From positions 1,488,001-1,552,000 of the forward strand of contig NZ_QYUO01000001.1 in NCBI RefSeq assembly GCF_003591035.1: DNA of 64,000 bases. The letters run 5' to 3'. The notes under the pieces are model-generated. The model made no database searches. It was given only the letters and a program-made list of their open reading frames with translations, and was not told the origin of the DNA. Every line of letters begins with the position of its first letter. Positions within the stretch are counted from its first letter, which is position 1. The position numbers and the translations under genes are program-made. This stretch comes from Noviherbaspirillum saxi (lineage in GTDB: Bacteria; Pseudomonadota; Gammaproteobacteria; Burkholderiales; Burkholderiaceae_D). Of this stretch, positions 1 through 8,751 are shown piece by piece.

Positions 1-1
1 C

Positions 2-349
<348 letters not shown>

Positions 350-407
350 TCTTCGCTTTTGGTATAAGTGGAAAACGAAGTCTGACGCGCGAGTGTAGCG
401 TGGAAGC

Positions 408-437
408 AAAAAATGGGAGCCGCGGCTCCCATTTTTT
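408..437 (+). terminator. Intrinsic terminator of eno
   Basis: Perfect 30-bp palindrome: a run of six A, then TGGGAGCCG, then its exact complement ending in six T. It gives a GC-rich stem with a U-tract on either strand. It lies 59 bp after the eno stop and just before the ftsB -10, so ftsB probably has its own promoter. Confidence 0.9.
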
Positions 438-450
438 ATAACGACCCCAC

Positions 451-456
451 TACAAT
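451..456 (+). promoter_or_regulatory. Putative -10 element of ftsB, leaderless type
   Basis: TACAAT ends 6 nt before the ftsB ATG, so transcription would begin at or next to the start codon. There is no Shine-Dalgarno sequence in between, and no good -35 is visible because the eno terminator occupies that position. One of five genes in the window with this arrangement. Confidence 0.45.
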
Positions 457-462
457 GTCGGC

Positions 463-774
463 ATGCGTTTAATCACCGTCAGTCTTGCGGCATTACTTAT
501 CCTGATCCAGATCCCTTTGTGGATGGGTAAGGGAGGGTGGTTGCGTGTATGGGATCTGGACAAGCAGGTTTCCGCGGCTCAGAAGAAGAACGAAGAACTC
601 AAGGCCCGTAACGCGAAGCTTAATTCCGAAGTCAAGGATCTGCGGGATGGCACCGGCGCCGTTGAAGAACGCGCCCGTTATGAGCTGGGCATGATCAAGG
701 ATGGCGAGATTTTTATCCAGATTCTGCAGCCGAATGGTGCTCAGCCTGCCCCGGCTAGAGCAGTTTCACCCTGA
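463..774 (+). CDS. ftsB: Cell division protein FtsB
   Basis: Small bitopic inner-membrane protein of the divisome, forming the FtsQ-FtsL-FtsB subcomplex. 103 residues: short cytoplasmic start, one membrane segment at about residues 5-22 ([18 protein letters not shown]), then a coiled coil at about 30-63 with heptad-like Lys/Glu/Leu content, then the conserved [16 protein letters not shown] region typical of FtsB. Position after eno supports the call. The last six or so residues (ARAVSP) and the stop codon are encoded by the left arm of a palindromic repeat element (755-916), so the C-terminus seems to have been replaced or extended by the repeat. No Shine-Dalgarno sequence is visible. Confidence 0.93.
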   Translation: MRLITVSLAALLILIQIPLWMGKGGWLRVWDLDKQVSAAQKKNEELKARNAKLNSEVKDLRDGTGAVEERARYELGMIKDGEIFIQILQPNGAQPAPARAVSP

Positions 775-916
775 CTTGCCAGGCGAGGCCGAGGCGATTT
801 GGCTGTGGAACAAGGCGCGGCGACGCGACATGGCTAGCCATGGCAAGGAGGCGTAACGCCGTGCCGCAGGCAAATCGTCCGGCATCGACGGCACAGTCAG
901 GGTGAAATTGCTCTAG
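755..916. repeat. 162-bp palindromic repeat element
   Basis: The two ends are inverted copies of a 22-bp sequence (left 755-776, containing GAGCAGTTTCACCCTGACT; right 895-916) with one mismatch. The centre is a perfect 14-bp palindrome, CATGGCTAGCCATG (829-842), exactly midway between the ends, and much of the intervening sequence is imperfectly self-complementary (for example GGCGATTTG against CAAATCGTCC). The whole element would fold into one long hairpin. It has no coding capacity. The left arm contains the ftsB stop codon. A solo copy of one terminus lies at 15871-15889, so this is a dispersed repeat, MITE-like or REP-like. Confidence 0.8.
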
Positions 917-985
917 CGTCGCCCCGGCCCCTCAAGCTGACTGAAATCAACTACTGCGTACGCTCACTAAGACCTCAGCCCGTCA

Positions 986-1921
986 TTAATGTTTTACATT
1001 GCCTGCCGGTTGAATTGCATCGCTGGTATGTTCCGTGGCGAACAACTGCGCACAATCCACCTTATCGAAGTCATAATGCTGGCCGCAAAAATCGCAGTCG
1101 ATTGCCAGTTTGCCCAAGTCCTCCAGAGCGGAATCGACCTCCGGCTTGCCCAGCATCTTGAGCATGTTGCCGACTTTCTCCCGATTGCAGCTGCAATAGA
1201 ATGAGGGATGGCGCGGCTCGAATACGCGTATCGTCTCTTCCCAGAACAGTCGATGCATCAAGGTGTTGATATCGGTCGCCAGCATTTCATCCCTGCGTAG
1301 CGTCGATGCAAGCATCACGGTGTGATGCCAGGCTTCCGCATCCTCGCTGCCCGGTGCGCCGATTCCGCCTTCCTTCGGCAGTTTCTGTAGCAGCAGGCCA
1401 CGCGAGACCGTCGCGTCCGCTGCCAGCCAAAGCTTGGTATCAAGCTGTTCGGAGCGCAGCATGTAGTTTTCGATCACGACCGCGACCGTATCGCCGTCCA
1501 GCGGTACGATGCCCTGGTAAGGCTGCTGGCCAGGCAGTTTTTCCTTCGGGTCCAGCGTGATGACGAAACGACCGTGGCCGTGAAGATTCACCAGTTCCGT
1601 CAGCGTAGCGTCATCGGCGATCACGACGTCGTCAGCCAGTTTTGCCGTCGCACGCAACTGCAGGTCCGAATCGCATTCCACGACCAGCAGACGTACCGGC
1701 CCATCACCATGCATCTGCATGATCAACATGCCGTTGAACTTGAGATTGGCCGACAGCAAAGCTGCCGCCGCTATCATCTCGCCCAGCAAGGTGCGGACAG
1801 CGGTGGGATAAGCTTTCCGCGCCTGCACTTGTTTCCAGGTTTCCGAGATTTCGACAAATTCACCGCGTACGGCGGCATTCTCGAAAATAAATCGTTGCAG
1901 CGTATCCATTGTTTCCATCAT
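986..1921 (-). CDS. hslO: Redox-regulated holdase chaperone Hsp33
   Basis: Cytoplasmic chaperone activated by oxidative unfolding. 311 residues from the first ATG. The N-terminal domain starts METMDTLQRFIFE; the C-terminal zinc switch has all four cysteines: C243 and C245 (FYCSCNREKVGNML) and C276 and C279 (CDFCGQHYDF). The open frame continues about 87 codons upstream into the next gene, but that part is a shadow. The ATG at 1921 overlaps the TAA of the upstream carbonic-anhydrase-like gene as TAATG, indicating translational coupling. ATGs at 1918 and 1909 are alternative starts. The two genes form one leftward operon. Confidence 0.95.
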   Translation of the reverse strand: MMETMDTLQRFIFENAAVRGEFVEISETWKQVQARKAYPTAVRTLLGEMIAAAALLSANLKFNGMLIMQMHGDGPVRLLVVECDSDLQLRATAKLADDVVIADDATLTELVNLHGHGRFVITLDPKEKLPGQQPYQGIVPLDGDTVAVVIENYMLRSEQLDTKLWLAADATVSRGLLLQKLPKEGGIGAPGSEDAEAWHHTVMLASTLRRDEMLATDINTLMHRLFWEETIRVFEPRHPSFYCSCNREKVGNMLKMLGKPEVDSALEDLGKLAIDCDFCGQHYDFDKVDCAQLFATEHTSDAIQPAGNVKH

Positions 1922-2445
1922 TACCCGATTCGTTTTAACTCTTGCTTGAACAGTTGGCCGCGCTTGACGTAATTGCCCGTGTTGCGATGCATGCGCGCTA
2001 TGTCTTCCTCGTTCAGCGTGCGAACCGCCTTGGCCGGCGAACCGATGATCAGGGAGTTGTCGGGAAACTCCTTGCCTTCGGTGACAAGGGCGCCAGCACC
2101 GACCAGGCAGTTCTTGCCGATTTTTGCACCGTTGAGGATGACGGCCTGGATGCCGACCAGCGAGCCTTCGCCTATCGTGCAACCATGCAGCATGGCTTGA
2201 TGGCCCACCGTGACGTTTTTGCCGACAGTCAACAGATAGCCGGGATCCGTGTGCAAGATGCAGCCTTCCTGGACATTGCTGTTTTCGCCGATGGTGATTA
2301 ATTCGTTGTCGCCCCGTATCGTGACGTCGAACCAGATGCTTGCGTTGGCTTCGACCTTCGCCTTGCCGATGATGTTCGCCGTATCGGCAATATATGCGGA
2401 TGGGTCAATATCGGGGACATGCTCGCCCAATTGGTAGATGGCCAT
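1921..2445 (-). CDS. Gamma-carbonic anhydrase family protein (YrdA/PaaY type)
   Basis: Left-handed beta-helix protein of 174 residues built from hexapeptide repeats (for example IGKAKVEANASIW, IGEGSLVGIQAVILNGAKIG). The three histidines expected to bind the catalytic metal are present at about H65, H82 and H87 (ILHTDPG, VGHQAMLHGC). Members have weak or unproven carbonic anhydrase activity and some are acyltransferase-like, so the reaction is uncertain. It is the first gene of an operon with hslO (overlap TAATG). Start ATG at 2445 is preceded by GGAAATAC, a weak ribosome-binding site. Confidence 0.88.
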   Translation of the reverse strand: MAIYQLGEHVPDIDPSAYIADTANIIGKAKVEANASIWFDVTIRGDNELITIGENSNVQEGCILHTDPGYLLTVGKNVTVGHQAMLHGCTIGEGSLVGIQAVILNGAKIGKNCLVGAGALVTEGKEFPDNSLIIGSPAKAVRTLNEEDIARMHRNTGNYVKRGQLFKQELKRIG

Positions 2446-2501
2446 GTATTTCCGTAGAATGAGGGGTTTGCTTCAAAAACCGACATTTTACCGCCGCTCG
2501 C

Positions 2502-3329
2502 ATGAACGCATCATCGTCCGACCACATCGTTGCCGCCAGGGATCTTCGAGAAGCGGCGCTCTACTGGCTCGAAGCCGGAGACCCCGCAACAAAAGTGGAG
2601 GGCGTCAATGCCTTGGCAAGAAATTGGGCCGCCGGACAATTGCATCTCGATGTCCGTACTGTCCTGCTGCCACGCCATGCAATACCAGGACGTCCGTCGC
2701 GTCCTGAGCTTGTGCCGCCCCGTGCGGTGAAGCACCGTTCAATGCGTACCGTGGAGGGAAGGGCCGCATTGGTGCATGCATTGGCGCATATCGAATTCAA
2801 TGCCATCAATCTGGCGCTTGATGCAATGTGGCGTTTTGCAGGCATGCCTGAAGCCTATTACACAGACTGGTTGAAAGTGGCTGACGAGGAAGCCCTGCAT
2901 TTTTCACTGCTCAACGCGCACCTGCGTACACTCGGCTACGCCTACGGAGATTTTCCCGCTCACAATAGTTTGTGGGACATGGCGGAAAAAACTTCTGGCG
3001 ATGTGCTCGCGCGTATCGCGCTGGTACCACGCACATTGGAAGCCCGCGGCCTTGACGCCTCACCTGGGGTGCGCGCAAAGCTGGCACAAGCCGGCGATCT
3101 GCCCGCGGCACAGATACTTGACATCATCCTGCGCGACGAGATCGGTCATGTGGCGGTCGGCAACCGTTGGTACGCATGGCTTTGCATGGAGCGCGGCCTG
3201 GATCCGGTTCGGGCATATGCAGAGCTTGCATTGCAATACAAGGCGCCGATATTGCGCGGACCATTCAATCTTGAAGCGCGAAAGGCGGCCGGTTTCAGCG
3301 ACGCCGAACTTGCGGCTTTGCAACTCTGA
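2502..3329 (+). CDS. DUF455 family ferritin-like protein
   Basis: 275-residue protein matching the DUF455 family, a predicted ferritin-like four-helix domain with a di-metal site. Likely ligands: H96 and E98 (HIEFNAI), E129/E130 and H133 (DEEALHF), E213 and H216 (RDEIGHVAVG). The N-terminal 80 residues carry the Pro/Arg-rich family lead-in (PGRPSRPELVPPRAVKHRS). The biochemical role is unknown; an oxidoreductase or iron-binding role is an inference from the fold. Divergent from the carbonic anhydrase-hslO operon with a 56-bp gap. No convincing Shine-Dalgarno sequence. Confidence 0.85.
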   Translation: MNASSSDHIVAARDLREAALYWLEAGDPATKVEGVNALARNWAAGQLHLDVRTVLLPRHAIPGRPSRPELVPPRAVKHRSMRTVEGRAALVHALAHIEFNAINLALDAMWRFAGMPEAYYTDWLKVADEEALHFSLLNAHLRTLGYAYGDFPAHNSLWDMAEKTSGDVLARIALVPRTLEARGLDASPGVRAKLAQAGDLPAAQILDIILRDEIGHVAVGNRWYAWLCMERGLDPVRAYAELALQYKAPILRGPFNLEARKAAGFSDAELAALQL

Positions 3330-3545
3330 CCTGTACTCGTTTTTTTTCGTTTGACTGAGGAATCACAAGTTTATTGCAGTGTTGCAAACGCTCAATGAAA
3401 CTTGCGCCACTTATGTGGGTCTTTGCATCTGAAAGGTCGTTATCCGGTATGTCGGCACAGTGCTCTTGGCATTCGCAAGGCATGTATCAGACCCGCAGCC
3501 GTTTCGACCGGATGTCATGTTCAGCAAACGCATAGGGGGTAAGCC

Positions 3546-3800
3546 ATGTCGAATCTCTCCAAATCAACACTTTCATTCATAACGGCCGCGTCGTTCATCG
3601 TCTTGTTGGGCGCATGCGAAAAACAGGATGTTGCATCGGGCGAAAAAGGCCCTGCCGAGCGAGCAGGTGCACAGCTTGATCAGGCTGCCAAGCGCGCCGG
3701 CGAGGAACTCAACAAGGTTGCTGAAAAGGCCGGCCAAGGTATGCAGCAAGCCGGCGAAAAGCTGGAAAACAAGGCGCAGGACGCACAGAAAAAAGAATAA
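3546..3800 (+). CDS. Small lipoprotein with helical Lys/Glu/Ala-rich body
   Basis: 84 residues. Signal peptide with lipobox LLGAC (Cys at about residue 24) followed by a hydrophilic, strongly helical stretch rich in Ala, Glu, Lys and Gln with an 11-residue-like periodicity (DQAAKRAGEELNKVAEK, QQAGEKLENKAQ). This resembles LEA-like or YtxH-like stress proteins. Probably anchored in the outer membrane facing the periplasm. A ribosome-binding site (GGGGGTAAGCC) precedes the ATG. The 216 bp upstream (3330-3545) hold no gene. Function not recognised. Confidence 0.75.
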   Translation: MSNLSKSTLSFITAASFIVLLGACEKQDVASGEKGPAERAGAQLDQAAKRAGEELNKVAEKAGQGMQQAGEKLENKAQDAQKKE

Positions 3801-3993
3801 GGCGCTCGCTGCGCCCAGCAATCCACAAGTCAATCTTCGCAGCGTAACGAAGCCTGCGAGTCATTCCGCTTCCCTCATTGAGGAGGCGTCCTTACGCCAT
3901 AAATCGCCAGGCGAGCCAACGCCGGCTCGTCGAAGCGATGGCAAGTAATAAACACTTTACGCCGAGTAAGGCGTACTACAGGAATAGGCAAAC

Positions 3994-5019
3994 ATGCACA
4001 GGAAGACCATTACCCTTGCCCTGCAGGGCGGGGGCTCCCATGGGGCATTCACTTGGGGAGTCCTGGACCGGCTGTTGCAGGATGAACGAATCGAGATAGA
4101 GGGCATTAGCGGCGCCAGCGCTGGCGCAATGAATGCCGTTGTCATGGCTTACGGGTTGGCGGCCGGCGGCCGCGAAGGCGGTCGCCAGGCACTGCGTGAT
4201 TTTTGGGAAAGCGTGAGTATGCGGGCACCGTTCAGCGTGGTACCCGACATGCTGAAAAATCGTTCGGGCCTTGCGATGAACTCCGCGCCGCCCGCAGGCA
4301 TCAGGCCCTTGCTGTCGCTGACCCGGTATTTTTCTCCGTACCAGTTGAATCCTTTCGACATCAATCCATTGCGCGACATATTGGCGCAGCAGGTGGATTT
4401 CGAATTGTTGCGCGCGAAAGGGAAGATTCGTCTCTTCATCGCCACCACGCAAGTCAGTACTGGGACTCTCAAACTCTTTCGCAACAAGCAGATCAATATT
4501 GACGTGCTGCTCGCATCGGCTTGTCTGCCGTTGCTGCACCGGGCGGTGGAAATCAATGGCGAAGCTTATTGGGATGGCGGACTGACGTCGAACCCGCCTT
4601 TGTTTCCGCTAGTGCAAAAGTGCTCTGCGCGCGACATGATGGTGGTGTTGCTGCATCCCGAGCCGCGCCTGAAGGTGCCGAAGACGGCGGATGAAATCTG
4701 GCATCGCCTGACCGAGATGGGATTCAGCTCCACTTTCTTTACCGAGTTGCAGGGGCTGATGCTGGCCCAGCGCGAGGCAAGGCACGGCTGGATCGCGTTC
4801 GGAAAGCTGGAACGACGGTTGCGGCAGTTGAATATGCACGTGGTCGAATCGCAAGCGTTGATGAGCCAGCTTAGCCAGCACAGCAAGATGAATGCACAGC
4901 CGGCCTTTATTCAGGGCTTGTACGAGGAAGGCCGCAAATGTGCCGGTATCTGGCTCCAGGATAATTTCCGGGAGCTTGGCGTGCGCTCATCGTTCCGGCT
5001 GGCCAGCCTGTTCGGTTAA
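3994..5019 (+). CDS. Patatin-like phospholipase
   Basis: 341-residue patatin-fold serine hydrolase. Oxyanion-hole motif GGGSHG at residues 12-17, nucleophile elbow GASAG with S42, and catalytic Asp in DGG at D194 (YWDGGLTSNPP). Expected to hydrolyse acyl esters of phospholipids or related lipids through a Ser-Asp dyad. No signal peptide, so presumably cytoplasmic or membrane-associated. The C-terminal third has the DUF3734-like region common in proteobacterial patatins. It stands alone, convergent with the acyl-CoA synthetase gene 16 bp away. The 193-bp upstream gap has only a short hairpin (TACGCC/GGCGTA near 3960). Confidence 0.9.
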   Translation: MHRKTITLALQGGGSHGAFTWGVLDRLLQDERIEIEGISGASAGAMNAVVMAYGLAAGGREGGRQALRDFWESVSMRAPFSVVPDMLKNRSGLAMNSAPPAGIRPLLSLTRYFSPYQLNPFDINPLRDILAQQVDFELLRAKGKIRLFIATTQVSTGTLKLFRNKQINIDVLLASACLPLLHRAVEINGEAYWDGGLTSNPPLFPLVQKCSARDMMVVLLHPEPRLKVPKTADEIWHRLTEMGFSSTFFTELQGLMLAQREARHGWIAFGKLERRLRQLNMHVVESQALMSQLSQHSKMNAQPAFIQGLYEEGRKCAGIWLQDNFRELGVRSSFRLASLFG

Positions 5020-5035
5020 TCGGCGCACCGTCTTA

Positions 5036-6715
5036 CTACGGTTTGGCTGCGCGCTCCTGTTCTAGAAGTCGGAGCACACGCCTCTGGACCTTTCCGGTCG
5101 TGGTCATCGGTAGCGCGTCGATAAACTCGATTTCTTTTGGATACTCGTAAGGCGCAAGCTTGCCGCGCACATGAGCCTGCAGTTCCGCAATCAATCGCTG
5201 ATCGCCCTCTGCGCCGCGCACGACATCGGGTGTCAGCACCACGAATGCCTTGACGATGTTGCCGCGCTCCGCGTCGGGTTTTGGCACCACCGCCACATTG
5301 GCGACCGCCGCATGCTTGACCAGGCAGTTCTCGATTTCCGACGGCCCGATCCGATAGCCGGCTGCCTTGAACATGTCGTCGGCGCGCCCCTGATACCAAA
5401 GATAGCCGTCTTCGTCGACCAAGGCGAGATCGCCGGTGCGGCACCAATCGCCGGTATATTTGTTGCGGGTCGCCTCCGGATTTTTCCAGTAGCCGATGAA
5501 GAAAATCGGGTCAGGGTATCCATGGATATCGGTCTTGTTCAAGGCGACTTCACCGGTCTCTCCCGGCTTGACCAGATTGCCTTCGTCATCGATCACGGCC
5601 ACTCTGTGTCCCGGATACGGTCGCCCCATGCTGCCGGGCTTGGCCGGCCATTGATGGATGCTGTTGCCGACGATGTAGTTCATTTCGGTCTGGCCGAACA
5701 TCTCGTTCGGCGGCACGCCAAGCGCTGTCTCGCACCAGTTGAAGACTGCATCGCCCACCGCTTCGCCGGCGCTCATGATGGCGCGCAGCTTGAGCGTATA
5801 CCGATCGCGCGGTGCGGGGACGGCCTTCATCATCATCTTGAGCGCGGTCGGAAACAGGAAGGTGTTCGTTATTCCGTACTTTTCGAGCAGATGGAACGCC
5901 GTCTCGGCAGAGAAGCGGCCGCGGTAGCCAAGAATGGGCATGCCGAAATACAACGACGGCAGCAAGGCATCCATCAGGCCGCCGGTCCAGGCCCAGTCTG
6001 CCGGAGACCAGAATACGTCCCCCTCTTGCGGAAACCAGTTCTGTGAAGCGACGAAGCCGGTCAGATTGCCGATGATGGCCGAATGCGGAATCAGCGCGCC
6101 TTTCGGCGCACCGGTGGTGCCACTGGTGTAAATCAGAACGGCAGGGTCGGTGGCAAGTGTAGTCACCGGATCGAAACTGTCGGCCGCGGCGGCGAGTTCC
6201 CGGTGCCAGTCGAGCATGTCGCCGGTTGCGCATTCCACTGCGATCACATGGCGCAGCGATGGGCAGTTTGCGCGCGTGTCCAGCAAATTCTGCAGTCCCG
6301 CCTGATCGACGACTGCGACGGTAGCTTCACTGTTTTGCAGACGATATTCGAGAGCGTCGGGGCCAAAGAGGATGGACAGCGGCATGGCCACCGCGCCAAG
6401 CCGGTAGCAGGCAATGTGCGCTACCGCGGTTTCCGGGCGCTGAGGCAGCACGATGGCGACGCGGTCGCCCTTGGATACCCCCAGCCCCTGCAGCACCGCT
6501 GCAAGCCGATTCGCCTGATGGTGCAGTTCGGAATAGGTGAAGGTGGCGGTCTTTCCTTCGTCGTCTTCGTAGTGGATCGCGATTCTCGACGGCGTGTCCG
6601 CCCAGCGTGCGCAACATACATCCGCGATGTTCAGTTGCTCGGGAACATGCCATTGGAAGTTTGTGTAAAGCTCCTGATAGCGATCAGGCTGCGACTGATG
6701 GGATGCAAAAGACAT
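5036..6715 (-). CDS. Acyl-CoA synthetase (AMP-forming, medium-chain/acetyl type)
   Basis: 559-residue ANL-superfamily ligase that activates a carboxylic acid through an acyl-adenylate to acyl-CoA. P-loop motif YTSGTTGAPKG at residues 196-206, adenine motif FGQTEMNYIVG, hinge region WYQGRADDMFKAAGYRIGP, and catalytic Lys in TTTGKVQRRVL near the C-terminus. The central region resembles the acetyl/medium-chain group rather than the long-chain FadD group; the substrate is not determined. Start chosen at the ATG preceded by GGAGAGGAC; the open frame extends 24 codons further without support. Divergent from an alpha/beta hydrolase. The promoter contains a likely TetR-family operator at 6737-6748. 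Confidence 0.9.
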   Translation of the reverse strand: MSFASHQSQPDRYQELYTNFQWHVPEQLNIADVCCARWADTPSRIAIHYEDDEGKTATFTYSELHHQANRLAAVLQGLGVSKGDRVAIVLPQRPETAVAHIACYRLGAVAMPLSILFGPDALEYRLQNSEATVAVVDQAGLQNLLDTRANCPSLRHVIAVECATGDMLDWHRELAAAADSFDPVTTLATDPAVLIYTSGTTGAPKGALIPHSAIIGNLTGFVASQNWFPQEGDVFWSPADWAWTGGLMDALLPSLYFGMPILGYRGRFSAETAFHLLEKYGITNTFLFPTALKMMMKAVPAPRDRYTLKLRAIMSAGEAVGDAVFNWCETALGVPPNEMFGQTEMNYIVGNSIHQWPAKPGSMGRPYPGHRVAVIDDEGNLVKPGETGEVALNKTDIHGYPDPIFFIGYWKNPEATRNKYTGDWCRTGDLALVDEDGYLWYQGRADDMFKAAGYRIGPSEIENCLVKHAAVANVAVVPKPDAERGNIVKAFVVLTPDVVRGAEGDQRLIAELQAHVRGKLAPYEYPKEIEFIDALPMTTTGKVQRRVLRLLEQERAAKP

Positions 6716-6730
6716 GTCCTCTCCGGTATA

Positions 6731-6778
6731 ATTATAGAACGGTCGTTCGTTTATTCTGCAAATCTGGCATGTTTGCAG
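6731..6778 (-). promoter_or_regulatory. Acyl-CoA synthetase promoter with TetR-like operator
   Basis: Read leftward: TTGCAG (6761-6756), 19-nt spacer, TATAAT (6736-6731). In the spacer and touching the -10 lies GAACGGTCGTTC (6737-6748), palindromic except for its two central bases, the form typical of TetR-family operators. A second inverted repeat, CTGCAAA-N9-TTTGCAG (6756-6778), overlaps the -35. Both sites would block RNA polymerase. No regulator gene is adjacent, so the protein would act in trans. Confidence 0.6.
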
Positions 6779-6826
6779 CCTTTCCATTATGCCGATTTAT
6801 CTGCAATCTACCATCAACCACCCCGC

Positions 6827-7711
6827 ATGCGCCTGCCGATGAAATCTTCCCGTTCCGAATACATTCCCGTTCGCGGCCTGCAATATCACGTGCGTCACTG
6901 GGGTGAAGAAGGCAATCCGAAAATATTCATGATGCATGGCTGGATGGATGTCTCCGCATCGTTCCAATTCGTAGTCGATTGCCTCAAGAAAGACTGGCAT
7001 GTCATCGCGCCCGACTGGCGCGGGTTTGGACTGACGGCAGTGCCGGGAGCGGATTGCTATTGGTTCCCCGATTACATGGGCGACCTGGATGCGATCCTTG
7101 CCCATTACTCGCCCGAGGAAGCGGTCAACCTGCTCGGACACAGCATGGGAGGCAACGTGTGCACGCTTTATGCCGGCGTTCGTCCCGCACGCATCCGCAA
7201 GCTGATCAATCTCGAAGGCTTCGGCATGCCGACAACCAAGCCTGACCAAGCCCCGGGGCGCTATGCAAAATGGCTCGATGAATTGCGCGAAGTGCCGACC
7301 ATGCGTGCATATGCAAGCCAGGCCGAGGTCGCGGCCCGTCTGCAAAAAACCAATCCACGCCTTACCGATGAACGTGCGGCTTTTCTTTCGGCGCATTGGT
7401 CTGCACACAACAAGCAGGGTGAATGGGAAATTCTCGGCGATCCTGCGCACAAGCTGATCAGTCCGATTCTATATCGCGTCGAAGAGGCGCTGGCTTGCTG
7501 GAAGTCGATCACGGCGTCGGTCTTGTGGGTGGAAGCCACCGACACCGAAGCCTGGCGCTGGATGGGCCCGAAAGAAAGCGCGCGCTTGGAAATCGACAGG
7601 CGCATAGGATTTTTTGCAAATGTCAGAACGGCAATGATCGAAAACGCCGGTCATATGCTGCACCACGACCAGCCGGAAGAGCTGGCAGGATTGATCGAAG
7701 ATTTCCTGTAG
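6827..7711 (+). CDS. Alpha/beta hydrolase
   Basis: 294-residue alpha/beta-hydrolase-fold protein. Oxyanion segment MMHGWMD near residues 35-41, nucleophile elbow GHSMGG with S106, and C-terminal catalytic His in ENAGHMLHHDQPE. No signal peptide. Substrate unknown; neighbouring acyl-CoA synthetase on the opposite strand hints at fatty or aromatic acid metabolism, which is only an inference. Start chosen at the ATG at 6827; an in-frame ATG at 6839 is equally possible and neither has a clear Shine-Dalgarno sequence. The longer open frame upstream is antisense to the synthetase. Confidence 0.85.
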   Translation: MRLPMKSSRSEYIPVRGLQYHVRHWGEEGNPKIFMMHGWMDVSASFQFVVDCLKKDWHVIAPDWRGFGLTAVPGADCYWFPDYMGDLDAILAHYSPEEAVNLLGHSMGGNVCTLYAGVRPARIRKLINLEGFGMPTTKPDQAPGRYAKWLDELREVPTMRAYASQAEVAARLQKTNPRLTDERAAFLSAHWSAHNKQGEWEILGDPAHKLISPILYRVEEALACWKSITASVLWVEATDTEAWRWMGPKESARLEIDRRIGFFANVRTAMIENAGHMLHHDQPEELAGLIEDFL

Positions 7712-7799
7712 CCGGACAAGCCAGGCCGTGGCCGGCGCGCCGTTTCGGACCGCGACTTCGGCGTACAATAAGGCTCATGTCCCTACTCAAGAAATTTCC

Positions 7800-8636
7800 A
7801 TGTTGAACGTCGACCTGCATTGCCATTCCAACGTTTCCGATGGTGCGCTGCCGCCAGGCGAGGTAGCCGCGCGCGCCAAGGCAAACGGTGTGGACGTGTG
7901 GGCATTGACCGATCACGACGAAGTCGACGGTATTCCGGAAGCCCGCGAAGCTGCGCATGCGCTGGGCATGCGTTATGTAACGGGCGTGGAAATTTCCGTT
8001 ACCTGGGCGTCCCAGACCATCCATATCGTCGGACTGCAATTCGACGAAAACAACGAAGACCTGAAACAGGGATTGATCCAGACCCGTTCCGGCCGCGAAA
8101 AGCGTGCGCACGCGATGGCCGCGCAGCTCGCCGAGGTCGGCATTCCGAATGCCTTCGAGGGGGCGCTCAAGTATGTCGGCAACCCGGACCTGATCTCGCG
8201 CACGCATTTTGCCCGCTATATCATCGAACTGGGCGTGTGCAAGGATATTCCTGAAGTGTTCAGCAATTACTTGATCGAAGGTAAGCCCGGCTACGTTCCG
8301 CACCGCTGGACCACCCTCAAGGATGCGGTTACATGGATTCGCGGGGCAGGGGGCATTGCGGTCATTGCCCATCCCGGTCGCTATGATCTGTACGATGTGG
8401 CGCTGGACGCGCTGCTCAACGAGTTCAAGCGCTACGGCGGTGCCGGAGTGGAAGTGATTACCGGTAGCCATACGCCAGACGAGTACGATGTGTACGCCAA
8501 TGTGGCGCGCAAGTACGGATTGCTGGCGTCGCGCGGTTCCGATTTCCATGCTCCCGGCGAATCGCATACAGAACTGGGCGCGTTGCCCAACCTCCCTCCA
8601 TCGGTGACCCCGGTCTGGCACGACTGGAAGCTGTAA
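7800..8636 (+). CDS. yciV: PHP-domain phosphoesterase (YciV/TrpH/RNase AM family)
   Basis: 278-residue PHP-domain metal-dependent phosphoesterase. Metal-site motifs are all present: HCHSNVSDG near the start, TDHDEVDG, GVEIS, AHPGRY and GSDFHAPGE. The E. coli relative is a 3',5'-nucleotide bisphosphate phosphatase and 5'-3' exoribonuclease acting on short RNAs and on 5' ends of rRNA. In E. coli yciV is next to yciO; here yciO follows after htpX, so the context agrees. Start ATG is set by the family N-terminus (MLNVDLHCHS); the ribosome-binding site is weak. Confidence 0.88.
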   Translation: MLNVDLHCHSNVSDGALPPGEVAARAKANGVDVWALTDHDEVDGIPEAREAAHALGMRYVTGVEISVTWASQTIHIVGLQFDENNEDLKQGLIQTRSGREKRAHAMAAQLAEVGIPNAFEGALKYVGNPDLISRTHFARYIIELGVCKDIPEVFSNYLIEGKPGYVPHRWTTLKDAVTWIRGAGGIAVIAHPGRYDLYDVALDALLNEFKRYGGAGVEVITGSHTPDEYDVYANVARKYGLLASRGSDFHAPGESHTELGALPNLPPSVTPVWHDWKL

Positions 8637-8751
8637 GCGCATGTATTCTCGTGGCTTTGACTCAGACGCTATGGCGATATGCCATATGAGGCCGCTTGAT
8701 TTCCAGTCATGCGGGCGCATTTAGATTCCGCTGTCTTCCTGGAGGCTCTTC

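Noticed and set aside
6083..6826. Long N-terminal extension of the alpha/beta hydrolase frame
   Set aside because: It is antisense to the acyl-CoA synthetase and its promoter; the domain begins after 6827.
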